A DNA stretch of 49,372 nt from Woeseiaceae bacterium (GTDB lineage: Bacteria > Pseudomonadota > Gammaproteobacteria > Steroidobacterales > Woeseiaceae), in NCBI GenBank assembly GCA_021773075.1, contig JAJFKT010000008.1, positions 1-49,372 of the forward strand, read 5' to 3'. Position numbers and translations under genes: made by a program. This document shows, piece after piece, positions 15,930 to 23,146 of the stretch (position 1 is its first letter; every line of letters begins with the position of its first letter). Below the pieces are notes generated by a model. That model had not been told where the DNA came from. It made no database searches and saw only the letters and a program-made list of their open reading frames with translations.

Positions 15930-17023
15930 TGTCAGCACCACGCCTGGAGATAGACCTGGGCAAAATACATCACAATGCACGCACCGTGGTCGATCGGCTG
16001 GCCAAGCGTGGAATCTCGGTGACTGGTGTCGCCAAGGCGGCACTCAGTTCATCTGAGATTGCACACGAATTACTGCTGGCTGGCGTCAGTGATTTGGGTG
16101 ACTCCCGCATCGAAAATATCGAGGCAATGCGACGTGCGGACGTACCCACGCGGATGTCTCTGATTCGTTCACCGATGATCAGCCAGGCAAAGCGCGTGGT
16201 GGCGAGCACAGATATCAGTTTTAACACTGAGATTGCGGTTGTGAGGCGACTATCACTTGAAGCGCAGAAGATGGACCGAATGCACGCGGTCGTTCTCATG
16301 GTTGAGCTTGGAGACCTGCGCGAAGGGATCATGCCTGACCATCTGGTTGCTACCGTCCGCGAGACGCTTGGTTTGCCAAACATCGTGCTAAAAGGTCTCG
16401 GTACTAATCTAGCCTGTCGAAGTGGGGCGTCGCCCGACGACACCAATATGGGAGAGTTGTCAAGACTCGCCGAGTTAATTGAAGCGACGTTCGATATTTC
16501 CTTAGAGATCGTATCGGGCGGGAATTCGGCAAATCTGCAATGGGCCTTTAGTGGTGCAGATACGGGGCGGATCAACAATCTTCGACTAGGCGAATCGATT
16601 CTGCTTGGCCGTGAAGCGCTCCAGCGGCACGTTATAGATGGTTTGCACACGGATGCGATTACGCTGGTTGCCGAAGTGATCGAGTCGAAAATCAAACCGA
16701 CGCAACCCTGGGGCAATCTTGCCGAAAACGCATTTGGAAAGTGCCCTGTTGTAAAAGATCGTGGCGCTATCCGGCAGTCTATTCTGGCAATCGGTATTCA
16801 GGATGTCGACCCGAGCGGCTTGTCGCCTTCCAAAGGAATCGAGATCCTCGGAAGCAGTAGTGATCATCTCGTTGTTACATCTTCCGTCGGTGGAGAAGCC
16901 GTCGGTGACGAGATAATGTTCCAACTCAACTACAGTGCATTGCTTCGTGCAATGACATCGCCATTCGTGGCAAAGTCCTACGAATGGGGGAGCAAAGTCT
17001 CCAAGCTTCGACAAATTGCCTGA
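15929..17023 (+). CDS. PLP-dependent racemase, ornithine/alanine racemase family
   Basis: A 364-residue fold-type III PLP enzyme. Features shared with Clostridium ornithine racemase (Orr) run the whole length: the N-terminal PLP lysine in GVAKA (Lys36), a DSRIENIEAMR segment, VVLMVELGDLREG, KGLGTNLACRSG, the phosphate-binding EIVSGGNSANL, INNLRLGESILLGRE and ILGSSSDHLVV near the end. It should racemise a free amino acid (ornithine, alanine, lysine or similar). The ATG at 15929 shares one base with the TGA of the DUF1611 gene (TGATG), so they are translationally coupled. A GTG at 15926 is the only near alternative. Specificity cannot be read from sequence alone. It is not the enolase-type DgcA. 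Confidence 0.85.
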   Translation: MSAPRLEIDLGKIHHNARTVVDRLAKRGISVTGVAKAALSSSEIAHELLLAGVSDLGDSRIENIEAMRRADVPTRMSLIRSPMISQAKRVVASTDISFNTEIAVVRRLSLEAQKMDRMHAVVLMVELGDLREGIMPDHLVATVRETLGLPNIVLKGLGTNLACRSGASPDDTNMGELSRLAELIEATFDISLEIVSGGNSANLQWAFSGADTGRINNLRLGESILLGREALQRHVIDGLHTDAITLVAEVIESKIKPTQPWGNLAENAFGKCPVVKDRGAIRQSILAIGIQDVDPSGLSPSKGIEILGSSSDHLVVTSSVGGEAVGDEIMFQLNYSALLRAMTSPFVAKSYEWGSKVSKLRQIA

Positions 17024-17041
17024 TCCGATCCGGAGGGTGCC

Positions 17042-18265
17042 GTGATCAAGAAAATTCTAATTTGCTTTTATTGCATCGTATTGGTGTCTTGCGAGCCAGA
17101 ACCCAATGCGGTACCTCAACCCGACGACAACCGCATAACGATTGGGCAGAGATTTACGATTGAGTCCGAAACTTTGGGCGAGGATCGACCGTACTCGGTT
17201 TATCTGCCGGCATCCTACAACAACGGCTCTGCGCAGCGTTATCCAGTAATGTACCTTTTGGACGGCGACGGTCATTTTCCATCAACCAGTGGTGTCGTTC
17301 ATTTCATGAGCAGCGGAATTAACGGCAATGTTCAAGTTCCCGAACTGATCGTTGTCGCTATTCCGAATACGAATCGCACTCGGGACCTGACACCGAGTCA
17401 CTCTACTACTGGTTTTGACGGTGAGGAGGCACAAGGGTTGGCGGAAAGCGGTGGCGGCGATGCATTCCTCAATTTTGTTCGTGACGAGCTTTTTGAAAAG
17501 ATCGACGCGGATTATCGGACTGCTTCGCATCGAACGCTCGTCGGGCACTCCTTAGGCGGATTGCTGGCGTCATATACCTTATTGAATAGGCCGGATATGT
17601 TTCAAGCCTATATCGTTATAGATCCAAGTCTTTGGTGGGATGAGCAGTCGCTCGTGCGCCAGGCACGGAAAATAGGCGCAAAAGGCCACGATATAAGGGC
17701 TTCTGTATATATCTCGCTGGCAAATTCCACGAATGTCGAGACAGGCGAGACTAGTTTAATGGAAAAAGCCGGTAGGGAATTTGCTGACATCCTGGCAAGC
17801 GGTGAATACCCGGGTGTTCGATCTACGCTGCAGTACTTTGAGGCAGAGGACCACGGGTCAGTACCGCTGTTGAGTATTTACCACGGCTTGCTAGCCACTT
17901 TCGACGGATACAAATTTGGTTTTGGGGACTTCATGGCGAATCCCTCAATATCTTCCGTGAAGACTCACTTTGATGGTGTATCAGAACGAACCGGAATCGA
18001 CCCGGAACCACCCGAGTCATTGGTAAACATGCTCGGCTACCTGCTGTTATACACAGTTGAGGACCTGGATATGGCGACGGAGATGTTCGAGCTGAATGTG
18101 ACCAACTATCCAGCTTCGCCAAACGTGTATGACAGTTTGGGAGAAGCGCATATGGTCAATGGTGACAAGCAATTGGCCATCGATAATTACGAAAAGGTGC
18201 TGGTCCTTGATCCAGACAACGTGAATGCGACGCAACAGATCGAGCTTCTTAAGGGCAAGGAGTAG
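17042..18265 (+). CDS. Lipoprotein esterase with C-terminal TPR
   Basis: A 407-residue outer-envelope lipoprotein. It starts with GTG at 17042, preceded by GGAGG at 17032-17036 with 5-nt spacing. The signal (MIKKILICFYCIVLVSC) ends in the lipobox LVSC, so Cys17 is lipidated. The esterase domain (PF00756 type) shows PYSVYLPASYN, VMYLLDGDGHF, the nucleophile elbow GHSLGG with Ser170, SLWWDEQ and a probable catalytic His in AEDHGSVP. About residues 345-405 form one or two TPR units (VYDSLGEAHMVNGDKQLAID). It is 18 nt downstream of the racemase and so in the same operon. Related proteins degrade siderophores or act as uncharacterised peptidases/esterases. It may release the amino-acid substrate that the two upstream enzymes use, but that is inference. 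Confidence 0.8.
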   Translation: MIKKILICFYCIVLVSCEPEPNAVPQPDDNRITIGQRFTIESETLGEDRPYSVYLPASYNNGSAQRYPVMYLLDGDGHFPSTSGVVHFMSSGINGNVQVPELIVVAIPNTNRTRDLTPSHSTTGFDGEEAQGLAESGGGDAFLNFVRDELFEKIDADYRTASHRTLVGHSLGGLLASYTLLNRPDMFQAYIVIDPSLWWDEQSLVRQARKIGAKGHDIRASVYISLANSTNVETGETSLMEKAGREFADILASGEYPGVRSTLQYFEAEDHGSVPLLSIYHGLLATFDGYKFGFGDFMANPSISSVKTHFDGVSERTGIDPEPPESLVNMLGYLLLYTVEDLDMATEMFELNVTNYPASPNVYDSLGEAHMVNGDKQLAIDNYEKVLVLDPDNVNATQQIELLKGKE

Positions 18266-18407
18266 CGACGTATCAGGCTGCAGCCGCAGCCGCCGACGAT
18301 CGAAACGAGCAATTAGCCCCGCCGCCACTTCGTGTTCGGAACGTTTAATCGGCAACGACCTCTAACTCCCTCTGAATCAGCGAAACGACCAGAAGCGGGG
18401 ATCGCCA

Positions 18408-19628
18408 GTGAAAACGCCTTCTCAATGTGGGTGGAAATTCAATTCGGCAAACGCCGGACGTCGATCTCTGTATCGATCCCTGAGTGTTCAATTCATTGCA
18501 CTAATGATCGCAGCGTGTGGCGGTGGCGGCGGCTCCAGTGCGGTTCCGGATGCCGGTGGTGCGGGTGACGGAGATTTAGCGTCGGTTCTGGAAACAGCGC
18601 GCTCCGGGCACAACGTGCCGGCGCTCGCGACGGTTCTAATTGAAAATGGTGCCATTGTTGAAATTGCTGCCGTAGGCACTCGCTCCCTCAATGGGCAGCA
18701 ATCTGTGACAACGGCGGATCAATGGCACCTTGGGTCGATAACGAAGTCGATGACCAGCACGCTCGCTGCCGTTCTGATAGAGCGGGGGGTCTTCGACTGG
18801 AACACTACGATCGCCGAAGTTCTCTTGGCCGACCTTCCTGGCATACGCAGTGAATACCGCAACGTCACTGTGGAGCAGCTGATGTCGCACACGGGTGGGC
18901 TGCCTGTTGACATTACCCGGTCGCCGGCGTTTCAAGCAGGTGATGTCAACGACAATTCTGCACTATCGATGACCGAGAGGCGCCTGGCGTGGTCGAATGA
19001 CTTGTTACAGTTGCCACCCGATGCGGCCTTGGGTACTCATCTATATAGCAATTCGAACTATATCGTCCTTGGTGCCTTGATTGAAAAAGTCACCGGCGAG
19101 CTTTGGGAAGACCTGGTGGCGCGTGAATTATTTGCTCCGCTGGGAATGATCGACAGCGGCTTTGGCGCACCAGGCATCGCCGGCACGCAAACTCAGCCGT
19201 GGGGACACGTAAATGAAGGTGGATCCTGGCAATCGGTCGATCCCGGCAGCACCGATGCGGACAGTGCGCTCGCGCTGGGTCCGGCAGGAACTCTCCACAC
19301 TACGTTGCGTGACTTTTCCGGGTACATGGCAGCGCACCTCGCAGGTGAGCGCGGAAGCGCTGGAATTATTTCGGCATCTACCTTCGCCAGGCTGCACTCA
19401 CCGAAACCGGGCGCCGACTATGCGGGTGGTTGGGTTGTAAATTCCAACGGTTGGGCCGGCAGTCCGAGTTTTTGGCATAACGGCAGCAACGGTCGTTGGT
19501 TCGCCCATACAGTGGTGGCTCCCGACCGCAACGCAGCAGTATTGGTCGTCACCAATTCGGGTAGCCGAGCGGTCGTCGAGGACGTGATCGAGGTTATGAT
19601 TCGACGTTTCGAGGCGATGTCGAATTAG
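18408..19628 (+). CDS. Class C beta-lactamase-like serine hydrolase, lipoprotein
   Basis: A 406-residue serine hydrolase of the beta-lactamase class C / D-aminopeptidase / esterase family. The start is GTG at 18408 with GGGGA upstream. An N-terminal basic stretch and hydrophobic segment end in LMIAAC, a lipobox, so Cys37 is probably lipidated and followed by a Gly linker. The catalytic S110-I-T-K113 motif (HLGSITKS), the YSN motif (HLYSNSNYIVLG) and an HNG in place of KTG (FWHNGSNG) are all present. Such enzymes hydrolyse esters or D-amino-acid peptides rather than giving real resistance. The gene lies 142 nt after the esterase lipoprotein and may belong to the same function, recycling of D-amino-acid or peptidoglycan fragments, but it could have its own promoter. 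Confidence 0.8.
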   Translation: MKTPSQCGWKFNSANAGRRSLYRSLSVQFIALMIAACGGGGGSSAVPDAGGAGDGDLASVLETARSGHNVPALATVLIENGAIVEIAAVGTRSLNGQQSVTTADQWHLGSITKSMTSTLAAVLIERGVFDWNTTIAEVLLADLPGIRSEYRNVTVEQLMSHTGGLPVDITRSPAFQAGDVNDNSALSMTERRLAWSNDLLQLPPDAALGTHLYSNSNYIVLGALIEKVTGELWEDLVARELFAPLGMIDSGFGAPGIAGTQTQPWGHVNEGGSWQSVDPGSTDADSALALGPAGTLHTTLRDFSGYMAAHLAGERGSAGIISASTFARLHSPKPGADYAGGWVVNSNGWAGSPSFWHNGSNGRWFAHTVVAPDRNAAVLVVTNSGSRAVVEDVIEVMIRRFEAMSN

Positions 19629-19663
19629 TCGGTGATTGCACAATAAACGACACGCCGCGTAGT

Positions 19664-22129
19664 ATGGCAACGATGAAGAGCGTCCGTTACCTCGCAATTG
19701 CACTGACAATTATCGCCGCTCTTGGAATCACTAGCTGGGTCTTGCGAAACTCGCTCGTGCAGCGGATCTCGAACCCGATACTGGCCGATTATGACATTGA
19801 GTTAGTTGATATCTCTCTCGATGCATTGGCGACGAGTTCGGCAAGTATCGGATATCTGAAGCTCGTTCATGCCAAGGGCACAACAATCATAGTCGAAGAC
19901 CTGATGCTGCCTATCGGCACTGCGGACGACGCAATCAAAACCTATTCGGCGCGAAGCGTAACTGTCGTGACATCAACACGGAACGATGATGCGCCATTCG
20001 AGCTGGCGCGATTGATCGAGCAGTTCCTCTCATTGTCTGACAGCCTTACTGGCAATACGATAAAAGTCGCGGAGTTTAACCTGCCACCTTACCCGGGAAT
20101 TCACGATCTTCGATGGGCCGTTTTCGATGATAAGCAATATTCAAGTTGGGCAATTGAATCTGTCGAGATGTCTCTGGCTGTAAGTCGCCTTGGTGGCGAT
20201 ACCTACGATTTCAGATTCTCTCTTCCGAGTCAGAGCGGACCCGATGATGTCGTGAGCTCGATTAGCGGGAAGCTGCAACAAGGTGAGCACGGTATTGCGA
20301 TAAACGCTCACTCGATGCTTGAGTTATCAAATTGGCAGACGTTGGCAAAGTTGGTTGGCATTCTTCCGGCCGCTGTTGATCTACATTCAGGGACAGCTGA
20401 ACTGCAGTTTGAAGCTGAGGTTCCGTTCGACGTTTTGCAGTCGCCTGTGGCACTCGCCACTTTAGATTCCACCTCGCCGTGGAAAATCGGCTACGCAGAT
20501 GAGACCAGCGACGTGACTGAAGTACTGGTCAATAGCGGCAGCACGATCAATATACGGTCCACATTTCCGAAAGTTGACTGGTCGTTACAGCGGACAGGCA
20601 TGTCGGTACTTGTCACGAATCGTGCGTGGAGCAATGTGCCACTGACAGTCAATAATCTTGCGTGCCAGTCGGGACCAAGTTGCTCAATGGGTGTCGACAT
20701 TGCCTGGCTCGACGCAGAAATGCCGATCGGAAGCGCGGCGAAGGTCACTTCATCTTCCGTCGTCGACATTACGTTTCCGGTTGATGGGATTCATATCGAT
20801 GTGCAGCCGAATGCATCACTTGAGTTGTCTGCGCTCGAAACCCCAGACAATTCGATCAATCGTCTCGCTGTCCACCTGATAACTGCGGCATCCATGCACT
20901 ATGAGGGTGCTGACTGGCAGTTTTCAGCCGATTCAATTGATACGGACTTTGATTCATTTTCGCTCGACGCTGATATCGCGATCAACTCTTCTATTTACCT
21001 TGAGAAAATCAGGGCTGGTAGCAGCCATGGTATTGTCGAAGGGTCTGCCGGAGTTTTTACGCCATCCATCCGCTTGGCGCCAAAAAAACGGAGCGTCGCG
21101 GTGCCGGGCATCAAGGGTCAAATCTCGCTGCAAAACTCCAATATCGTGTTTGATTTTGAAACTGTTGATCTGCACAGAAACGGGTCGGTCAGTGGGAAGC
21201 ACAATCTTGACAGCGGCATCGGTAATCTCGCTGTTCTGGATACGGCCATAAGCTTCAGTGATTCGCCACTTTCAAATCGGGTAACCCCCTTGGGAAGCAA
21301 TCTCGATATTAATGCGGGCAATCTGGCGGTTGATCTTCGGGCCAATTGGGCGCAGGCAAAATCGGGGTCCAGATTTGAAGCTCAGTCGTCCCTGCAATTG
21401 GATGGCTTGGCCGGTTTCTATGCGGACATCGCCTACATCGGTTTTTCGACGAACGTTGATCTCGACTACAGCGCAACTGGAGTCAGTGTCGGAGAGACCG
21501 CCATTAGTGTTGATTTGGTCGATATTGGCATACCGATTGAAAACATCAGCGCAGATATCGAGGTCGATCTCGATGAATTGACGGTTGTTGTCGACAATCT
21601 GCGGATGACAGCCTTCGATGGCGTTATTAGTGCGGCTCCTTTCATCTTTGGTACAGGTAGAGACAGTAATACTGTAATCATGACGGCTAGAGGAATCGAG
21701 TTGTCGGAGATGTTGAGTATCGAGGATTTTGCAGCCGTAGACGTGACCGGCAGAATCGCTGTAATTCTGCCGATAACAGTTACGGACGATGGCATTTCAA
21801 TCGAATCCGGGACGCTAAGCGGTGAGTCACCGGGTGGTGTCATTCGGTACCTGGGCGGTGATCCGGACAGCACCGACATGTCGGGCCTTGGTCTGGCAAC
21901 CACGGCGCTCAGTAATTTTGAGTACGAGTCATTGGAGGCGGATGTAAGCTACAGCAAGGCTGGCGATTTGAAACTTCAGATGCAGATCAAAGGTCGTAAT
22001 CCGGAGTTGGATGAGGGTAGGCCAATCGTTTTGAATCTAGGTGTGGAGAATAATGTGCCACAAATGTTGAAAAGCCTGCAGGCGGCACGCGCTGTCGAGG
22101 AGGTCCTGGAAAAGCAGCTTGCCGAATGA
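19664..22129 (+). CDS. ydbH: YdbH-family AsmA-like envelope lipid transport protein
   Basis: An 821-residue protein with an N-terminal membrane anchor (RYLAIALTIIAALGITSWVL) and a long beta-rich periplasmic part. Family and position identify it as YdbH: it is followed by ynbE-like and ydbL-like genes in the E. coli order. YdbH is one of three AsmA-like proteins (with TamB and YhdP) that bridge inner and outer membrane and move phospholipids; together with the lipoprotein YnbE it forms the bridge (established for E. coli). The C-terminal region with GVIRYLGGDPDSTDMSGLGL, then LSNFEYESLEADVSY matches the conserved YdbH end. E. coli YdbH is 879 residues, so the length is normal. ATG 19664 or 19673 could be the start; both lack a strong ribosome binding site. 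Confidence 0.85.
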   Translation: MATMKSVRYLAIALTIIAALGITSWVLRNSLVQRISNPILADYDIELVDISLDALATSSASIGYLKLVHAKGTTIIVEDLMLPIGTADDAIKTYSARSVTVVTSTRNDDAPFELARLIEQFLSLSDSLTGNTIKVAEFNLPPYPGIHDLRWAVFDDKQYSSWAIESVEMSLAVSRLGGDTYDFRFSLPSQSGPDDVVSSISGKLQQGEHGIAINAHSMLELSNWQTLAKLVGILPAAVDLHSGTAELQFEAEVPFDVLQSPVALATLDSTSPWKIGYADETSDVTEVLVNSGSTINIRSTFPKVDWSLQRTGMSVLVTNRAWSNVPLTVNNLACQSGPSCSMGVDIAWLDAEMPIGSAAKVTSSSVVDITFPVDGIHIDVQPNASLELSALETPDNSINRLAVHLITAASMHYEGADWQFSADSIDTDFDSFSLDADIAINSSIYLEKIRAGSSHGIVEGSAGVFTPSIRLAPKKRSVAVPGIKGQISLQNSNIVFDFETVDLHRNGSVSGKHNLDSGIGNLAVLDTAISFSDSPLSNRVTPLGSNLDINAGNLAVDLRANWAQAKSGSRFEAQSSLQLDGLAGFYADIAYIGFSTNVDLDYSATGVSVGETAISVDLVDIGIPIENISADIEVDLDELTVVVDNLRMTAFDGVISAAPFIFGTGRDSNTVIMTARGIELSEMLSIEDFAAVDVTGRIAVILPITVTDDGISIESGTLSGESPGGVIRYLGGDPDSTDMSGLGLATTALSNFEYESLEADVSYSKAGDLKLQMQIKGRNPELDEGRPIVLNLGVENNVPQMLKSLQAARAVEEVLEKQLAE

Positions 22130-22203
22130 GTGGTCGGTCGCTATCGGCTCACAGGCTTATGAGCTAAGCTTATTTTGAACATTTCGCTAAACGCGGTGAA
22201 TTT

Positions 22204-22389
22204 ATGAAAAGTTTTATTTTAATGATGGTACTGCTTCCCTTCGTTGCCGGCTGCAATCCGACAGTAAAGATCGAGGCGCCCGATAAACCAATCGAGATCA
22301 ATCTCAATGTCAAAATCGAGCATGAGATTCGATTACAGGTCGACAAGGACCTCGAAGGTCTGTTTGACGAAGAAAGCGAGGTATTTTAA
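22204..22389 (+). CDS. ynbE: YnbE-like lipoprotein
   Basis: A 61-residue lipoprotein. The signal (MKSFILMMVLLPFVAGC) ends with lipobox VAGC, so Cys17 is lipidated and the protein sits in the outer membrane. The mature part (PTVKIEAPDKPIEINLNVKI) is the typical YnbE sequence of alternating beta strand, which in E. coli pairs with YdbH to complete the intermembrane bridge. GGTGA just upstream is the ribosome binding site. The gene is 74 nt after ydbH and its stop ends 2 nt before the ydbL start. Confidence 0.9.
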   Translation: MKSFILMMVLLPFVAGCNPTVKIEAPDKPIEINLNVKIEHEIRLQVDKDLEGLFDEESEVF

Positions 22390-22391
22390 GG

Positions 22392-22724
22392 ATGATGATT
22401 TTAAAGAAAAGTCTTGTGGGCATTGCTCTGATCATGCTTTTGCAAAATGCCTGGGCGATTGATATTCGTAGCGCCAAAGCTGAGGGGCTTGTCGGCGAAG
22501 CCAACAGCGGTTTTATTGCTGCTGTGCAGACGCCAGCCAGCGCCGAAGTTCGCGCTCTGATCTCAGACGTAAACCAAAAACGCAGGAAGCAATTCAAAAG
22601 CACAGCCGTAAAGACGGGCACGACGGTGGCACAAGTCGCCCACCGTTTTTATGAATTGGCCGTACGGAAAACTGCGCCTGGCAATTATTACCAGGATGCT
22701 GGCGGTCGTTGGAAAAAGAAATAG
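22392..22724 (+). CDS. ydbL: YdbL-family periplasmic protein (DUF1318)
   Basis: A 110-residue periplasmic protein with a cleavable signal (MMILKKSLVGIALIMLLQNA, then WAID). The mature part (KAEGLVGEANSGFIAAV, EVRALISDVNQKRRKQFKST, then A...VAHRFYELAV...GNYYQDAGGRW) is the classic YdbL/DUF1318 sequence. In E. coli YdbL keeps YnbE from multimerising without YdbH, acting as a chaperone of the bridge. The start codon follows the ynbE stop by 2 nt, with two in-frame ATGs (22392, 22395). GAGG at 22378-22381 is 10 nt from the first. All three genes of the system are intact. Confidence 0.9.
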   Translation: MMILKKSLVGIALIMLLQNAWAIDIRSAKAEGLVGEANSGFIAAVQTPASAEVRALISDVNQKRRKQFKSTAVKTGTTVAQVAHRFYELAVRKTAPGNYYQDAGGRWKKK

Positions 22725-22930
22725 AGCTGCACCGAATTCGTTCGTTTTTGATTATCTTCCTACTGATGGCGCTGCCAGGCGCTATGTAACTGCGCTACGC
22801 TATCGAGGCCTATTTTGCCGGGGATCGCGAGGCACAGGTTGAGACCATGGCGGATCGAATCCAGCAATTGCAGGCGGGAGATCTCGGCGCATTGGTTAAC
22901 TACTACTCAATCTATCGATCCTTAAATTAA
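22709..22930 (+). pseudogene. Small membrane/secreted protein gene interrupted by a stop codon
   Basis: In the frame that begins with TTG 22709, overlapping the end of ydbL, the translation gives LHRIRSFLIIFLLMALPGAM, then TAA at 22787-22789, then LRYAIEAYFAGDREAQVETM and on through IQQLQAGDLGALVNYYSIYR to a final TAA at 22928-22930. The first part is a hydrophobic, signal-like segment. The second reads like a normal helical protein with strong amphipathic pattern and codon use like its neighbours. One nonsense codon separates them without a frameshift. I infer a disrupted fourth gene of about 73 codons downstream of ydbL. The 3' part could still be translated from an internal ATG, but only 27 residues would remain. 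Confidence 0.45.
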
Positions 22931-22938
22931 AGGCCACT

Positions 22939-22957
22939 GGCCCTGACTGTCAGGGCC
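22939..22957 (+). terminator. Probable terminator after the ydbH operon
   Basis: The perfect palindrome GGCCCTGAC-T-GTCAGGGCC can fold as a 7-bp GC-rich stem with an ACTGT loop. The following sequence (GCATCAGTTTCGATTGCTTTC) is only moderately T-rich, so termination may be partial or Rho-dependent. It lies 9 nt after the interrupted small gene. Confidence 0.5.
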
Positions 22958-23146
22958 GCATCAGTTTCGATTGCTTTCTGTCGACACAGTCATCATTGCC
23001 TGCTTATGTTCAGCCGACGAATATGTCCATTTCGGAGTGATTATTGTTTCCATTTATCCGGCGGATATCAATGGCAAAAAGCCCTGTGATATTGCATGAT
23101 AGGCCGATATTGCTAAACCAATTTATCGATTATTCGTGGGGGCCAC

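Noticed and set aside
15384..16043. Minus-strand 219-codon frame over the DUF1611/racemase junction
   Set aside because: No ribosome binding site or family signal; lies opposite two well recognised genes.
18408..19628. Antibiotic-resistance beta-lactamase
   Set aside because: SxxK and YxN motifs are shared by esterases and D-aminopeptidases; HNG replaces KTG and there is no ampR, so resistance is not supported.
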